Assembly (NCBI RefSeq): GCF_003287875.1
Contig: NZ_QMKK01000044.1
Location: forward strand, 186,001 to 250,000
DNA from: Martinezella tropici
Lineage (GTDB): Bacteria; Pseudomonadota; Alphaproteobacteria; Rhizobiales; Rhizobiaceae
Reading direction: 5' to 3'
DNA length: 64,000 nucleotides
In this document: in pieces, positions 53,609 to 62,002 of the stretch
Numbering within the stretch: the first letter of the stretch is position 1
How the letters are laid out: the number at the start of each line of letters is the position of its first letter
Notes under the pieces: model-generated
The model's database searches: none
What the model was told of the DNA's origin: nothing
The model's input: the letters and a program-made list of their open reading frames with translations, nothing else
Program-made: the position numbers and the translations under genes

Positions 53609-54193
53609 TCAAACATCCACGCGCCTGAAATAGATCGGATAATCGATCACCAGCCCATCCTCGTCCACTGGGAGGTCGACGCTGAAATCCCTGTCTTCGG
53701 CGGCGTAGCGATAAAGTTTCTCCGGCACGATGCAGGTATAATGCTGGCCGTCGCGCGCCGGCTCGAACGTGTCGAATGGGATATAGAGCATGGAAAGCTT
53801 GGCGGTTCCGCTTTCCGGCGTCATCTCCAGCCGGCGGATCGGCAGGCTGTTTGTGAAGGGCGAGCCGTAGAGATCGATATCGATGCAGCCGTCGAATTGC
53901 GGCAGGGCCACGCCATCCTCGGTACGCCAATGTCCCTTGCCGTCCGAGACCAGCGCGAGACGGCGTCCATCGGTGGCTTCGACGGAGAAGGAAAGAACCG
54001 CCCAATGGGTGGAGCAATCGATGCGGTAGTAAACGCCGTAGGGCGTGCCGCCGCGGGCACCAATGATCATGCCGGCGGCGCGGATGGCCGCGGCGCCGGC
54101 ATGATCGAGAGGGGTGATCGTCAGGTGTTCCAGCCCGTCTCCTTCCATGGGACGCCAGCGGACTGTCGTCGGAAGGAGCGGGCGGAAGGCCAT
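53609..54193 (-). CDS. Putative glycolipid-binding protein (DUF1089)
   Basis: 194 residues, start MAFRPLLPTTVRWRPMEG, family stretches GLEHLTITPLDHAG, GVYYRIDCSTHWAVLSFSVE, CIDIDLYGSPFTNSLPIRRL, and LSMLYIPFDTFEPARDGQHY. Members bind glycolipid-like ligands by structure; biological role unknown. ATG 54193 is two bases after the gap stop, so it is the third gene of tkt-gap-DUF1089. Its end borders a repeat-rich gap. Confidence 0.8.
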   Translation of the reverse strand: MAFRPLLPTTVRWRPMEGDGLEHLTITPLDHAGAAAIRAAGMIIGARGGTPYGVYYRIDCSTHWAVLSFSVEATDGRRLALVSDGKGHWRTEDGVALPQFDGCIDIDLYGSPFTNSLPIRRLEMTPESGTAKLSMLYIPFDTFEPARDGQHYTCIVPEKLYRYAAEDRDFSVDLPVDEDGLVIDYPIYFRRVDV

Positions 54194-54195
54194 GA

Positions 54196-55206
54196 TCAGA
54201 TCGTCTTGGCGAAGGCGACGGCCGTGTCGGACATGCGGCTCGAGAAGCCCCACTCGTTGTCGTACCAGGACAGGACGCGCACGAAGTTGCCTTCCATGAC
54301 CTTGGTCTGGTCGGTCGCGAAGATCGACGAGTGGCTGTCATGGTTGAAGTCGCGTGAAACCAGCGGCTCGTCGGTGTAGCCGAGGATGCCCTTCAGCTTG
54401 CCGTTCGATGCAGCCTTGATGGCTTCGTTGATTTCACCGACCGTCGTTGCCTTCTTGGCCACGAACTTGAAGTCGACGACCGAGACGTTCGGCGTGGGAA
54501 CGCGGATCGACGTGCCGTCGAGCTTGCCCTTGAGGTGCGGCAGAACGAGACCGACAGCCTTTGCGGCGCCCGTCGACGTCGGGATCATGGACAGGGCTGC
54601 GGCGCGGGCGCGGTACAGGTCCTTGTGCATGGTGTCGAGCGTCGGCTGGTCGCCGGTGTAGGAGTGGATTGTCGTCATGAAGCCATGGTCGATGCCGACA
54701 GCGTCATCGAGAACCTTGACCACCGGCACCAGGCAGTTCGTGGTGCAGGACGCATTAGAGATGACCAGGTGCTCCTTGGTGAGCTGGTCATGGTTGACGC
54801 CGAAAACGACGGTCAGGTCAGCGCCGTCGGCAGGAGCCGAAACGATGACGCGCTTGGCGCCGGCCGTCAGGTGAGCGGCGGCCTTGTCGCGGGCGGTGAA
54901 GATGCCTGTGCATTCCATCGCGATGTCGACACCGAGATCGCGGTGCGGCAGGGTTGCCGGGTCCTTGATCGCCGTGACCTTGATCGGCTTGCCGCCGCCA
55001 ACGATGATCGTATCGCCTTCGACCTTCACTTCGGCGGGGAACTTGCCGTGGATGGAATCGTAACGCAGCAGGTGGGCGTTGGTCTCGACCGGGCCGAGGT
55101 CGTTGATGGCAACGATCTCGATGTCGGTGCGGCCGGATTCGACGATCGCACGCAGGACGTTACGGCCGATGCGGCCAAAGCCGTTGATAGCAACTTTTAC
55201 AGTCAT
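54196..55206 (-). CDS. gap: Glyceraldehyde-3-phosphate dehydrogenase, type I
   Basis: 336 residues. Oxidises glyceraldehyde 3-phosphate to 1,3-bisphosphoglycerate with NAD(P). Seen: VAINGFGRIGRNVLRAI, the catalytic Cys in ISNASCTTNCLVP near residue 154, the GLVLPHLKGKLDGTSIRVP stretch and SWYDNEWGFSSRM. Downstream of tkt by 64 bases. Confidence 0.96.
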   Translation of the reverse strand: MTVKVAINGFGRIGRNVLRAIVESGRTDIEIVAINDLGPVETNAHLLRYDSIHGKFPAEVKVEGDTIIVGGGKPIKVTAIKDPATLPHRDLGVDIAMECTGIFTARDKAAAHLTAGAKRVIVSAPADGADLTVVFGVNHDQLTKEHLVISNASCTTNCLVPVVKVLDDAVGIDHGFMTTIHSYTGDQPTLDTMHKDLYRARAAALSMIPTSTGAAKAVGLVLPHLKGKLDGTSIRVPTPNVSVVDFKFVAKKATTVGEINEAIKAASNGKLKGILGYTDEPLVSRDFNHDSHSSIFATDQTKVMEGNFVRVLSWYDNEWGFSSRMSDTAVAFAKTI

Positions 55207-55270
55207 TGAATGTCACTCCCGTTCACTCAGGGTGTTTATCTATTGGATTTGAGAGCGCTTGTCAGCGCCC

Positions 55271-57253
55271 TCAGGAAAGCTTTGCCTCAGCGGCGGTGAC
55301 AACGGCCTCCGTCGTGATGCCGAAGTGCTTGTAGACGTCCTTGTAAGGAGCGGAAGCGCCGAAGCCCTTCATGCCGATAAATGCGCCTTCAGGTCCGATG
55401 AAGGCATCCCAGCCTTCGCGAACGCCGGCTTCGACGGCAACCTTGACCGGCGAGGTGCCTATGACATCCTTGCGGTAGGCGTCCGGCTGCTCGAAGAAGA
55501 GTTCGGTGCAGGGAACGGAAACGACGCGCGTGGAGACGCCCTTGCCTTCGAGAACGGCGCGGGCGGCAACGGCGAGTTCGACTTCGGAGCCCGAAGCGAA
55601 GATCGTCACCTTGGCGTCGGCATTGCCGGCCAGCGTGTAGGCGCCGAGTTCGCAGAGGTTCTTCTCGCTATATTCCGTACGGGCGGCCTGCAGGTTCTGG
55701 CGGGTCAGCGCGAGACCGGACGGACGGTTCGTCGTCTTGATAGCGATCTGCCAGCATTCGGCCGTTTCAGTTGCGTCCGCCGGGCGGAAGAGCTGGAAGT
55801 TCGGGATGGCGCGCAGGCTGGCGACCTGCTCGACCGGCTGGTGGGTCGGGCCGTCTTCGCCGACGCCGATGGAATCATGCGTCAGCACGTGGATGGCGCG
55901 GATACCCATCAGGGCAGCGAGGCGGAGCGGCGGACGGCAATAATCCGAGAAGATCAGGAAGCCGCCGCTATAGGGGATGAGACCGCCGTGCAAGGCGATG
56001 CCGTTCATGGCAGCGGCCATGCCGTGTTCGCGGATGCCCCAATGCATGTAACGGCCGGAGAAATCGGTCGGGGTGATCGACTTCATCTGGCTGGTCTTGG
56101 TGTTGTTCGACGGCGTCAGGTCGGCCGAACCGCCGAGCGTTTCCGGAATGAAGCCGTTGATGACTTCGAGCGCGTCTTCCGAAGCCTTGCGGGTTGCGAC
56201 CGTGGGCTTGGTTTCCGCGAGCTTCTTCTTGTAGTCGCTGATGGCGGCGTCGAATCCGGCAGGCAGCTTGTGATCGAAGCGGCGGGTGAATTCGGCCTTC
56301 TTGGCCGGGTCGGCTGCGGCAAGGCGGCCTTCCCAGGCTTCGCGGGTGCCGATGGAGCGTTCGCCGGCAGCGCGCCATTCACCGAGGACGTCATTCGGGA
56401 TGACGAAGGGCTCGTAGGGCCAGTTGAGCGCGACGCGGGTCGCGGCAATTTCCTCGGCGCCGAGCGGCGAGCCATGGACCTTATGGGTACCCTGCTTGTT
56501 CGGAGCGCCGAAGCCGATGATCGTCTTGCAGGCGATCAGCGTCGGGCGGTCGGACTGGTGGGCGGCTTCGATGGCGGCGCTGATGGCAGCCTGGTCGTGA
56601 CCGTCGATTTCGATCGTGTTCCAGTGAACGGCCTTGAAGCGGGCGACCTGGTCGGTGGAGTCCGAAAGCGAGACGGCGCCGTCGATGGTGATGGAGTTGT
56701 TGTCCCAGAACAGGATCAGCTTGTTGAGCTTGAGGTGGCCGGCCAGCGCGATCGCCTCATGGCTGATGCCTTCCATCAGGCAGCCGTCGCCGCACATGGC
56801 ATAGGTGTAGTGATCCTGAAGCTCCGAGCCGAATTCCTCGCGCAGCTTACGCTCTGCGATCGCCATGCCGACCGCATTGGCAATGCCCTGGCCGAGCGGG
56901 CCGGTCGTGGTTTCGATGCCGGTGGCGTGACCATACTCAGGATGGCCGGCGGTCTTGGAGCCGAGCTGGCGGAAGCGCTGGAGCTCTTCGACCGTCATGT
57001 CGGGATAGCCGGTCAGATAGAGGACCGAATACAGCAGCATCGAGCCGTGTCCGGCCGAGAGCACGAAGCGGTCGCGGTCAGGCCAAAGCGGGTTCTTCGG
57101 ATCGAAGCGCAGATATTTGCCAAAGAGAACGGTGGCAACATCAGCCATCCCCATCGGCAAACCGGGGTGACCGGAATTGGCCTTCTCGACAGCATCCATG
57201 GCAAGGAAACGGATCGCATTCGCCATCCGGTCGTGTTGTTCGCGAGAGTTCAT
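55271..57253 (-). CDS. tkt: Transketolase
   Basis: 660 residues, TPP enzyme of the pentose-phosphate pathway. Seen: NSGHPGLPMGMADVATVLF, ETTTGPLGQGIANAVGMA, TPP/metal motif MCGDGCLMEGISHEA and WDNNSIT, and HDSIGVGEDGPTHQPVEQ with the catalytic His in the pyrimidine domain. Begins the leftward block tkt-gap-DUF1089. A hairpin (55251-55272) overlaps its stop but lacks a T run, so the transcript probably continues to gap. Confidence 0.96.
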   Translation of the reverse strand: MNSREQHDRMANAIRFLAMDAVEKANSGHPGLPMGMADVATVLFGKYLRFDPKNPLWPDRDRFVLSAGHGSMLLYSVLYLTGYPDMTVEELQRFRQLGSKTAGHPEYGHATGIETTTGPLGQGIANAVGMAIAERKLREEFGSELQDHYTYAMCGDGCLMEGISHEAIALAGHLKLNKLILFWDNNSITIDGAVSLSDSTDQVARFKAVHWNTIEIDGHDQAAISAAIEAAHQSDRPTLIACKTIIGFGAPNKQGTHKVHGSPLGAEEIAATRVALNWPYEPFVIPNDVLGEWRAAGERSIGTREAWEGRLAAADPAKKAEFTRRFDHKLPAGFDAAISDYKKKLAETKPTVATRKASEDALEVINGFIPETLGGSADLTPSNNTKTSQMKSITPTDFSGRYMHWGIREHGMAAAMNGIALHGGLIPYSGGFLIFSDYCRPPLRLAALMGIRAIHVLTHDSIGVGEDGPTHQPVEQVASLRAIPNFQLFRPADATETAECWQIAIKTTNRPSGLALTRQNLQAARTEYSEKNLCELGAYTLAGNADAKVTIFASGSEVELAVAARAVLEGKGVSTRVVSVPCTELFFEQPDAYRKDVIGTSPVKVAVEAGVREGWDAFIGPEGAFIGMKGFGASAPYKDVYKHFGITTEAVVTAAEAKLS

Positions 57254-57652
57254 GGGTTTTTCCGCAGTGTTCCGGGTTCGGGGGATGGCCGCACGCTTGG
57301 GAGGGAGGCCATCGGTTGAAAGGCGGATGAAAGCGACACTCTTCCGAACGTCATTTCCAACGTCGCCTCAGGCGGCTGAGACATAGCAGTTAGGGCGAGC
57401 AAGTCAACAAATCGAGGGCTCAATCCGACCCTCCAGCGGCAATTTTTTAACATTTGCCCGTTCACTTTTACAAAAGACGACAATGATGCGACAATGCCTG
57501 TGCAGCCGGAAAAGGCGGCATTCATCCACAGAATAGGGGGCCTGCCACATGGCAGCCTTTATTGACGTGCTGTTGCCGAGTTGAATATTGTTGCGAAATC
57601 AGACAAGTGGCCGGATGTTTTGATTCGGGCCTTGCGCGGAGAAGCGAAGGGT
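57254..57652. other. 399-base divergent promoter region of tkt and the DUF4164-zapA unit
   Basis: AT-rich near 57440-57500, with runs such as ttttttaac. I see no convincing small gene, operator or hairpin. Reading frames that cross it have no ribosome sites. Confidence 0.55.
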
Positions 57653-57928
57653 ATGACACCTTCAGGCAAAACGGTGGACGCGGCGCTCGCTCAATTGCGC
57701 CAGGCACTCTCGACTTTGGAGAGCGCCGTCGACGGGCGGTTCGAGCGGGAACGGGCGCAAAGCGATATAGAAGGCGAGGTCCGCAGGGTTCACGCCGATC
57801 GTTCCCGCCTTGCCCAGGAATTGGACCAGGCCGAGTTCCGTGCGAACCGGCTCGAGGAGGTCAATCGGGAAGTGTCGCGCCGGCTGGTTACGGCGATGGA
57901 AACCATAAGAGCCGTGCTGGACCGCTGA
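57653..57928 (+). CDS. DUF4164 family coiled-coil protein
   Basis: 91 residues from ATG 57653 (GGAGAAGCGAAGG upstream). Mostly one long helix: VDAALAQLRQALSTLESAV, VRRVHADRSRLAQELDQAE, NRLEEVNREVSRRLVTAME. DUF4164 genes commonly sit just before zapA in rhizobia, so a cell-division or ZapB-like role is possible but not shown. Upstream frame to 57581 is non-coding. Confidence 0.8.
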   Translation: MTPSGKTVDAALAQLRQALSTLESAVDGRFERERAQSDIEGEVRRVHADRSRLAQELDQAEFRANRLEEVNREVSRRLVTAMETIRAVLDR

Positions 57929-57976
57929 TCCCCTCGGGAGGCAGCCGTCGCAGCGCGGCAGTGATCGGAAAGTCGA

Positions 57977-58354
57977 ATGGCGCAAGTAACGGTAACGATC
58001 GACGGCAAAGCCTACCGGATGGCCTGCGAAGAAGGTCAGGAAGATCATCTGACGGATCTCGCCAATCGCTTCGATCGCTATGTCATGCATTTGAAAAGCC
58101 AGTTCGGCGAAATCGGCGATCTCCGGGTCACCGTCATGGCCGGCATCATGATCATGGACGAAGTATCGGAATTGACCCGGCGTGTGTCTTCGCTGGAGGC
58201 CGAGCTGGAAACCCTGACCAGCAGCCGGGATACGACCGTGGCGGCCAACGCGCGCGCCGAGGAAACGCTGGCAAGCGTCATCGATGAGGTGACGGCGCGC
58301 ATTCACGGCATTACCGAGAAGCTTCTCGCGCGGCCCGGCGCGGAACAGGCTTGA
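57977..58354 (+). CDS. zapA: Cell division protein ZapA
   Basis: 125 residues. MAQVTVTIDGKAYRMACEEGQ, LTDLANRFDRYVMHLKSQ and VMAGIMIMDEVSEL form the ZapA head, then a coiled-coil tail (VSSLEAELETLTSS). It bundles FtsZ filaments at mid-cell. 48 bases after the DUF4164 gene; the 6S RNA follows. Confidence 0.9.
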   Translation: MAQVTVTIDGKAYRMACEEGQEDHLTDLANRFDRYVMHLKSQFGEIGDLRVTVMAGIMIMDEVSELTRRVSSLEAELETLTSSRDTTVAANARAEETLASVIDEVTARIHGITEKLLARPGAEQA

Positions 58355-58421
58355 GTTTATTTCTGCGGATGCCAGCTGCGGCCCTCTGGTGCGACGACAT
58401 AATCCGCTCTATATAGTTTTG

Positions 58422-58580
58422 GCGGTCTGCGCTTCCCGACAGGAACCACAATCCCTGGGGCCATACTCGATCCAAAGGGAGCTGTCCCTGACCAGGCCCG
58501 TGGGCCTGGACACACGGTGCCCACCTACGTTTGTAGGCACCCAGGATCGTAAACATCCATCGGTCGTCGTGGATCGCTCT
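58422..58580 (+). ncRNA. ssrS: 6S RNA
   Basis: A conserved 160-base element directly after zapA, as in many Proteobacteria. A -10 box TATATAG at 58410-58416 precedes it. Characteristic parts: ggcggtctgcgcttcccgac, ctggggccatactcgatcca, a strong hairpin CCAGGCCCg-tGGGCCTGG near 58492-58509, the ttgtaggcacccaggatcg stretch, and a closing arm near ggatcgctct. 6S RNA sequesters RNA polymerase holoenzyme with the housekeeping sigma in stationary phase. The usual ygfA gene behind it is missing here. End points are approximate. Confidence 0.8.
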
Positions 58581-58673
58581 CAAATTTTCCGGCTCAGGGC
58601 CAATTTTCCCAGCTGATTGCAAAGGAAGGCGCCGCGCAGTTCTGCCGCCGCGCTGACGCCACTCCTCCTCCCC

Positions 58674-60473
58674 TTAACTTTTCGACCGCAGATAGGCGCC
58701 ACGCTCCAGTTCCGCCCGGTTCGTCGCGCTGCGCAGCCGCAGCAGGTCCTTGCGGGCGATCAGGCCGACGAGGCGGCCGGTCTGCGGCTCGACGACGGGA
58801 ACGCGTCCCGTGTCGGCCTGGATCATGATATCGGCGACGCGTCCCACAGTATCGTCAGCATAGGCGACCGGGAGCGATGTATCCGAGATTACGTCATAGA
58901 GCGATTGATCCATGAGGTCCGGCTCGCTGTGCCAACGCAGAGCATCGGCGCGCGAGATCATGCCGACCAGGCGGTCATTGTCGCCGACGACGGGATAGAA
59001 GCGGTGCGCATCCGGCTGCTCTGTCATCCGGTGCAGCGCTTCCGACAGGCGCATGGCGGCAGGCAGGGTGTCCACCTTTGCGATCATGATGTCGCGGGCG
59101 CGGGTGAGCTCGAACGGGTCTATGCCGTATTCGCGGGTGATGTGCTGGCCGCGCCGTGCGATCTTTTCCGTCAGAATCGATCGTTTCAGCAGAAGGACGG
59201 TGACGGCATAGGCCGAGACCGTTGCCGCGAGCAAAGGCACCAGCGCGCCCATGTCTCCGGTCAGCTCGACGGCGAAGAATGTACCGGTGAGCGGAGCGCG
59301 CATGGTGCCGCCCATCATGGCCGCCATGCCGAGCATCGCCCAGAAGCCGGGATCGCCGGGCAGGGCAAGGCCGACGAGCCAGCCGAGCGCGCCGCCGAGG
59401 ATCAGCAGCGGTGCTAGAACGCCGCCCGACGTGCCCGAGGAGAGCGCCACCAGCCAGATGCCCGCCTTGACAAGCAGGATCGCCAGCACTGCACCGACGG
59501 CGATATGGCTGTGCAAGAGATCGGCGATGATGTCGTAGCCGACGCCCAGCGCACGTGGTTCGATCAAGCCGCCGAGCCCAACGACGAGGCCGCCGAGGGC
59601 TGGCCACCACATCCAGTGGATCGGCAGCTTTTCGAAGGCATCCTCGATCTTATAAAGCAGGGTGGTCAGCAGGCCGGATTGCAGGCCCGAGACGATGCCG
59701 AGGCCGGCGGCGAGCGCGATGCCCCACCAGGAGAGCGACATCTCGAAATGCGCGGGGAAGAGCGGGCCGCTGCCGAGCAACAATGGACGCCAGATGACCG
59801 AAACGCAGGCGGCGACAGCGACTGGAATGAAGCTGCGCGGCTTCCATTCGAACAGCAGCAGTTCGACGGCGAGCATGACGGCCGCGATCGGCGTGCCGAA
59901 CACCGCGGTCATGCCGGCGGCCGCGCCGGCAACCAGCAGGGTCTTTCTCTCGGCCGCACTCATATGAAAGAGCTGCGCGAAGAGCGAGCCGATGGCGCCG
60001 CCAGTCATGATGATAGGGCCTTCCGCACCGAAGGGGCCGCCGGAACCGATCGAGATTGCCGATGACAGCGGCTTCAGCATCGCCACCTTCGGCGACATGC
60101 GGCTGCCGCCGATCAGGATCGCCTCGATGGCTTCGGGAATGCCGTGGCCGCGGATCTTTTCGGAACCGTAGCGTGCCATGAGGCCGATGACGATGCCTCC
60201 GAGAATGGGAGCGGCGATCATCCAGGGCGAGCGTGCTACCATGGCGAAGGAGAGCGACGCGGTGCTGATCTTGAACAGCCAGAGGGCGTTGCTGACGAGC
60301 GCGATGAGATTGATAAGCCCCCAGGCGGCGAATGCGCCGCCGGTGCCGACGACAAGCGCCATGGCAATCAGCACCAGGACGCGCTTGTCCGTGGTGAAAT
60401 CGCCATTGTCCTTGCGGGAAGCTCCGCCGGAGAAATCGCGACTGTGACTTTGTAAGGTTACAGTGTCCTGCAT
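58674..60473 (-). CDS. ClC chloride channel/exchanger with two CBS domains
   Basis: 599 residues. ClC motifs: RGHGIPEAIEAI (G-x-G-I-P-E-like), GSGGPFGAEGPIIMTGGAIG where the usual G-R-E-G-P reads G-A-E-G-P with the gating Glu kept, and GTSGGVLAPLLILGGALG. The last about 140 residues hold two CBS domains (IMIAKVDTLPAAMRLSEAL; VADIMIQADTGRVPVVEP). It moves Cl-, fluoride or nitrate, and may exchange with protons. Divergent from the MarR gene with 291 bases between. Confidence 0.9.
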   Translation of the reverse strand: MQDTVTLQSHSRDFSGGASRKDNGDFTTDKRVLVLIAMALVVGTGGAFAAWGLINLIALVSNALWLFKISTASLSFAMVARSPWMIAAPILGGIVIGLMARYGSEKIRGHGIPEAIEAILIGGSRMSPKVAMLKPLSSAISIGSGGPFGAEGPIIMTGGAIGSLFAQLFHMSAAERKTLLVAGAAAGMTAVFGTPIAAVMLAVELLLFEWKPRSFIPVAVAACVSVIWRPLLLGSGPLFPAHFEMSLSWWGIALAAGLGIVSGLQSGLLTTLLYKIEDAFEKLPIHWMWWPALGGLVVGLGGLIEPRALGVGYDIIADLLHSHIAVGAVLAILLVKAGIWLVALSSGTSGGVLAPLLILGGALGWLVGLALPGDPGFWAMLGMAAMMGGTMRAPLTGTFFAVELTGDMGALVPLLAATVSAYAVTVLLLKRSILTEKIARRGQHITREYGIDPFELTRARDIMIAKVDTLPAAMRLSEALHRMTEQPDAHRFYPVVGDNDRLVGMISRADALRWHSEPDLMDQSLYDVISDTSLPVAYADDTVGRVADIMIQADTGRVPVVEPQTGRLVGLIARKDLLRLRSATNRAELERGAYLRSKS

Positions 60474-60489
60474 TTGCGCCTTCTGTTCC

Positions 60490-60556
60490 AGAGCATTTTC
60501 CTGTTCTCACGCATTCCGGACGGAAAACCGCTGCGTACTTTTCCCGGAATGCTCCA
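60490..60556. repeat. Intergenic repeat element, copy 3
   Basis: gcattccggacggaaaaccg, ctgcgtacttttcccggaat, gctccaag: the same core as copies 1 and 2, here lacking the left ggttcagctttt half. It begins 17 bases before the start codon of the ClC gene and so lies within its 5' region. Confidence 0.75.
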
Positions 60557-60601
60557 AGCGCGCGGCCGTCCTTCAGCCACTCCCCGCTTTGAGATGGCAA
60601 A

Positions 60602-60620
60602 TATATCGTAATGCGATATA
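60602..60620. promoter_or_regulatory. MarR-type operator candidate
   Basis: TATATCG-taatg-CGATATA, a perfect seven-base inverted repeat in the divergent region of the ClC gene and the MarR gene, 145 bases before the MarR start and 129 before the ClC start. The length and AT-rich arms fit a winged-helix dimer site. Confidence 0.5.
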
Positions 60621-60764
60621 AATCAACTGAGGCGCGGTGCGATCTGCAAGATTCGTTTTCGGCACTATAGTTCCTTGATCTGGAGCACGGTGTTGCCGCA
60701 AAACCGCTGAAGATTTTGCGCGACATGCTTTAGGACCGCGGGCGGCGGCAATGAGGACGATTTG

Positions 60765-61202
60765 ATGGTGCGACGTTTGGATGAAGCTCTTTCACAGGCG
60801 GATTACGAGGCGCTGGCGACGCTGCGCTATACCCTGCGCAAGTTCATGGATTTCAGCACCTCGGCTGCCCATGAGGCGGGTCTGCCGCCGCAGCAGCATC
60901 AGGCGCTGCTGGCCATCAAAGGGAATGGCGCCACCGAAGCGATGACGATCGGCATGCTCGCGGAAAAGCTGCTGATCGCGCCGCATACGGCGACGGAACT
61001 GGTTGGGCGCCTGATTGAGGGTGGCTATGTCACCCGCCATCCCGATCTCACGGACAAGCGCCGGCAGATCCTGCACTTGACGGAAAAGTCCGAAGAGGTT
61101 CTCCAAATGCTCAGTTCGATCCATCTGGTCGAAATCCGTGAGATGGCGCCGCGACTGATCGAGATTCTGACCCAGCTTCAGGCTGGGGTCCACAATGATT
61201 GA
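60765..61202 (+). CDS. MarR family transcriptional regulator
   Basis: 145 residues from ATG 60765 (GAGGACGATTTG upstream). Seen: ADYEALATLRYTLRKFMDFS, TIGMLAEKLLIAPHTATELV (recognition helix) and DLTDKRRQILHLTEKSEEVL (wing). Divergent from the ClC gene, convergent with the SDR gene. Effector unknown. Confidence 0.88.
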   Translation: MVRRLDEALSQADYEALATLRYTLRKFMDFSTSAAHEAGLPPQQHQALLAIKGNGATEAMTIGMLAEKLLIAPHTATELVGRLIEGGYVTRHPDLTDKRRQILHLTEKSEEVLQMLSSIHLVEIREMAPRLIEILTQLQAGVHND

Positions 61203-61242
61203 GGGCGCCATTGCCTGGTGATACCGGCAATGGCGCGAGGGA

Positions 61243-61959
61243 TCATTGGCCCAAGCGGATACCGCCGTCGCAGATCAGCGTGTGACCGCTGGTGAAGCCG
61301 TTGCCGATCAGGAAGGCGATGGCTTCGGCGATCTCCCGTGGTTTGCCGACACGGCCAACCGGCGTGCGCGCAGCGAAGCCGGCAAAGGTCGGCTCCTTCT
61401 GTTCTTCGCTTAGGAAATCCCACCAGGGGGTATCGACGACGCCAGGAGAAACGCAGTTCACCCGGATGGGCTTGAGTTCGACGGCGAGGATCGGTGCCAA
61501 AGCGGCGATGGCGGCATTGATGGCTCCGAGCCCGGCGGTTCCGGGCATAGCCGCCTGCGCCGACACGGCGGAGACGAAGGTGATGCTGCCCTGTTTCGAC
61601 AGATAGGGCAGGCAGGCCTGAGCGCAGGCGAAATGCGCCAAAGTCTTCTGCTCGAAGCCTTTCCTGACATCGGCAAGGTCGACCGTGGCGAAAGGGCCGG
61701 CGCCATTGCCGCCACCCAATGCCAGCACGAGATGATCGACCGGTCCGATTGTCTGGAAGGCCTCGCCAAGGCGGCCAAAGGCGGCCGCATCCATGGTGAC
61801 GGTGGCAATATCGTTGTTGAGGTTTTGCCGAGCTGCCTGGAGTTTGGCGGCATCGCGCCCGGTAATGGTGACGCGATAGCCTTTTTCGAGAAGATGGGCG
61901 GCGGTCGCAAGGCCGATACCGGAGGAGCCGCCGATAATAGCGATGTGTTGAGACGACAT
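61243..61959 (-). CDS. SDR family protein lacking the Tyr-Lys catalytic pair
   Basis: 238 residues from ATG 61959 (AAGGAGACATGC upstream). Rossmann opening IAIIGGSSGIGLATAAHLLE, LVLALGGGNGAGPF, FVSAVSAQAAMPG, and VNCVSPGVVDTPWWDFLSEE. The active-site helix reads GTAGLGAINAAIAALAPILA: aligned on the ILAVEL anchor, the usual Tyr is Leu and the usual Lys is Asn. So it may be a non-canonical reductase or a binding protein. Second gene of a two-SDR operon under the XRE gene. Confidence 0.85.
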   Translation of the reverse strand: MSSQHIAIIGGSSGIGLATAAHLLEKGYRVTITGRDAAKLQAARQNLNNDIATVTMDAAAFGRLGEAFQTIGPVDHLVLALGGGNGAGPFATVDLADVRKGFEQKTLAHFACAQACLPYLSKQGSITFVSAVSAQAAMPGTAGLGAINAAIAALAPILAVELKPIRVNCVSPGVVDTPWWDFLSEEQKEPTFAGFAARTPVGRVGKPREIAEAIAFLIGNGFTSGHTLICDGGIRLGQ

Positions 61960-62002
61960 GCATGTCTCCTTTTGAGGACAGAGAGTGATGGAAGGGTGTG
62001 GT

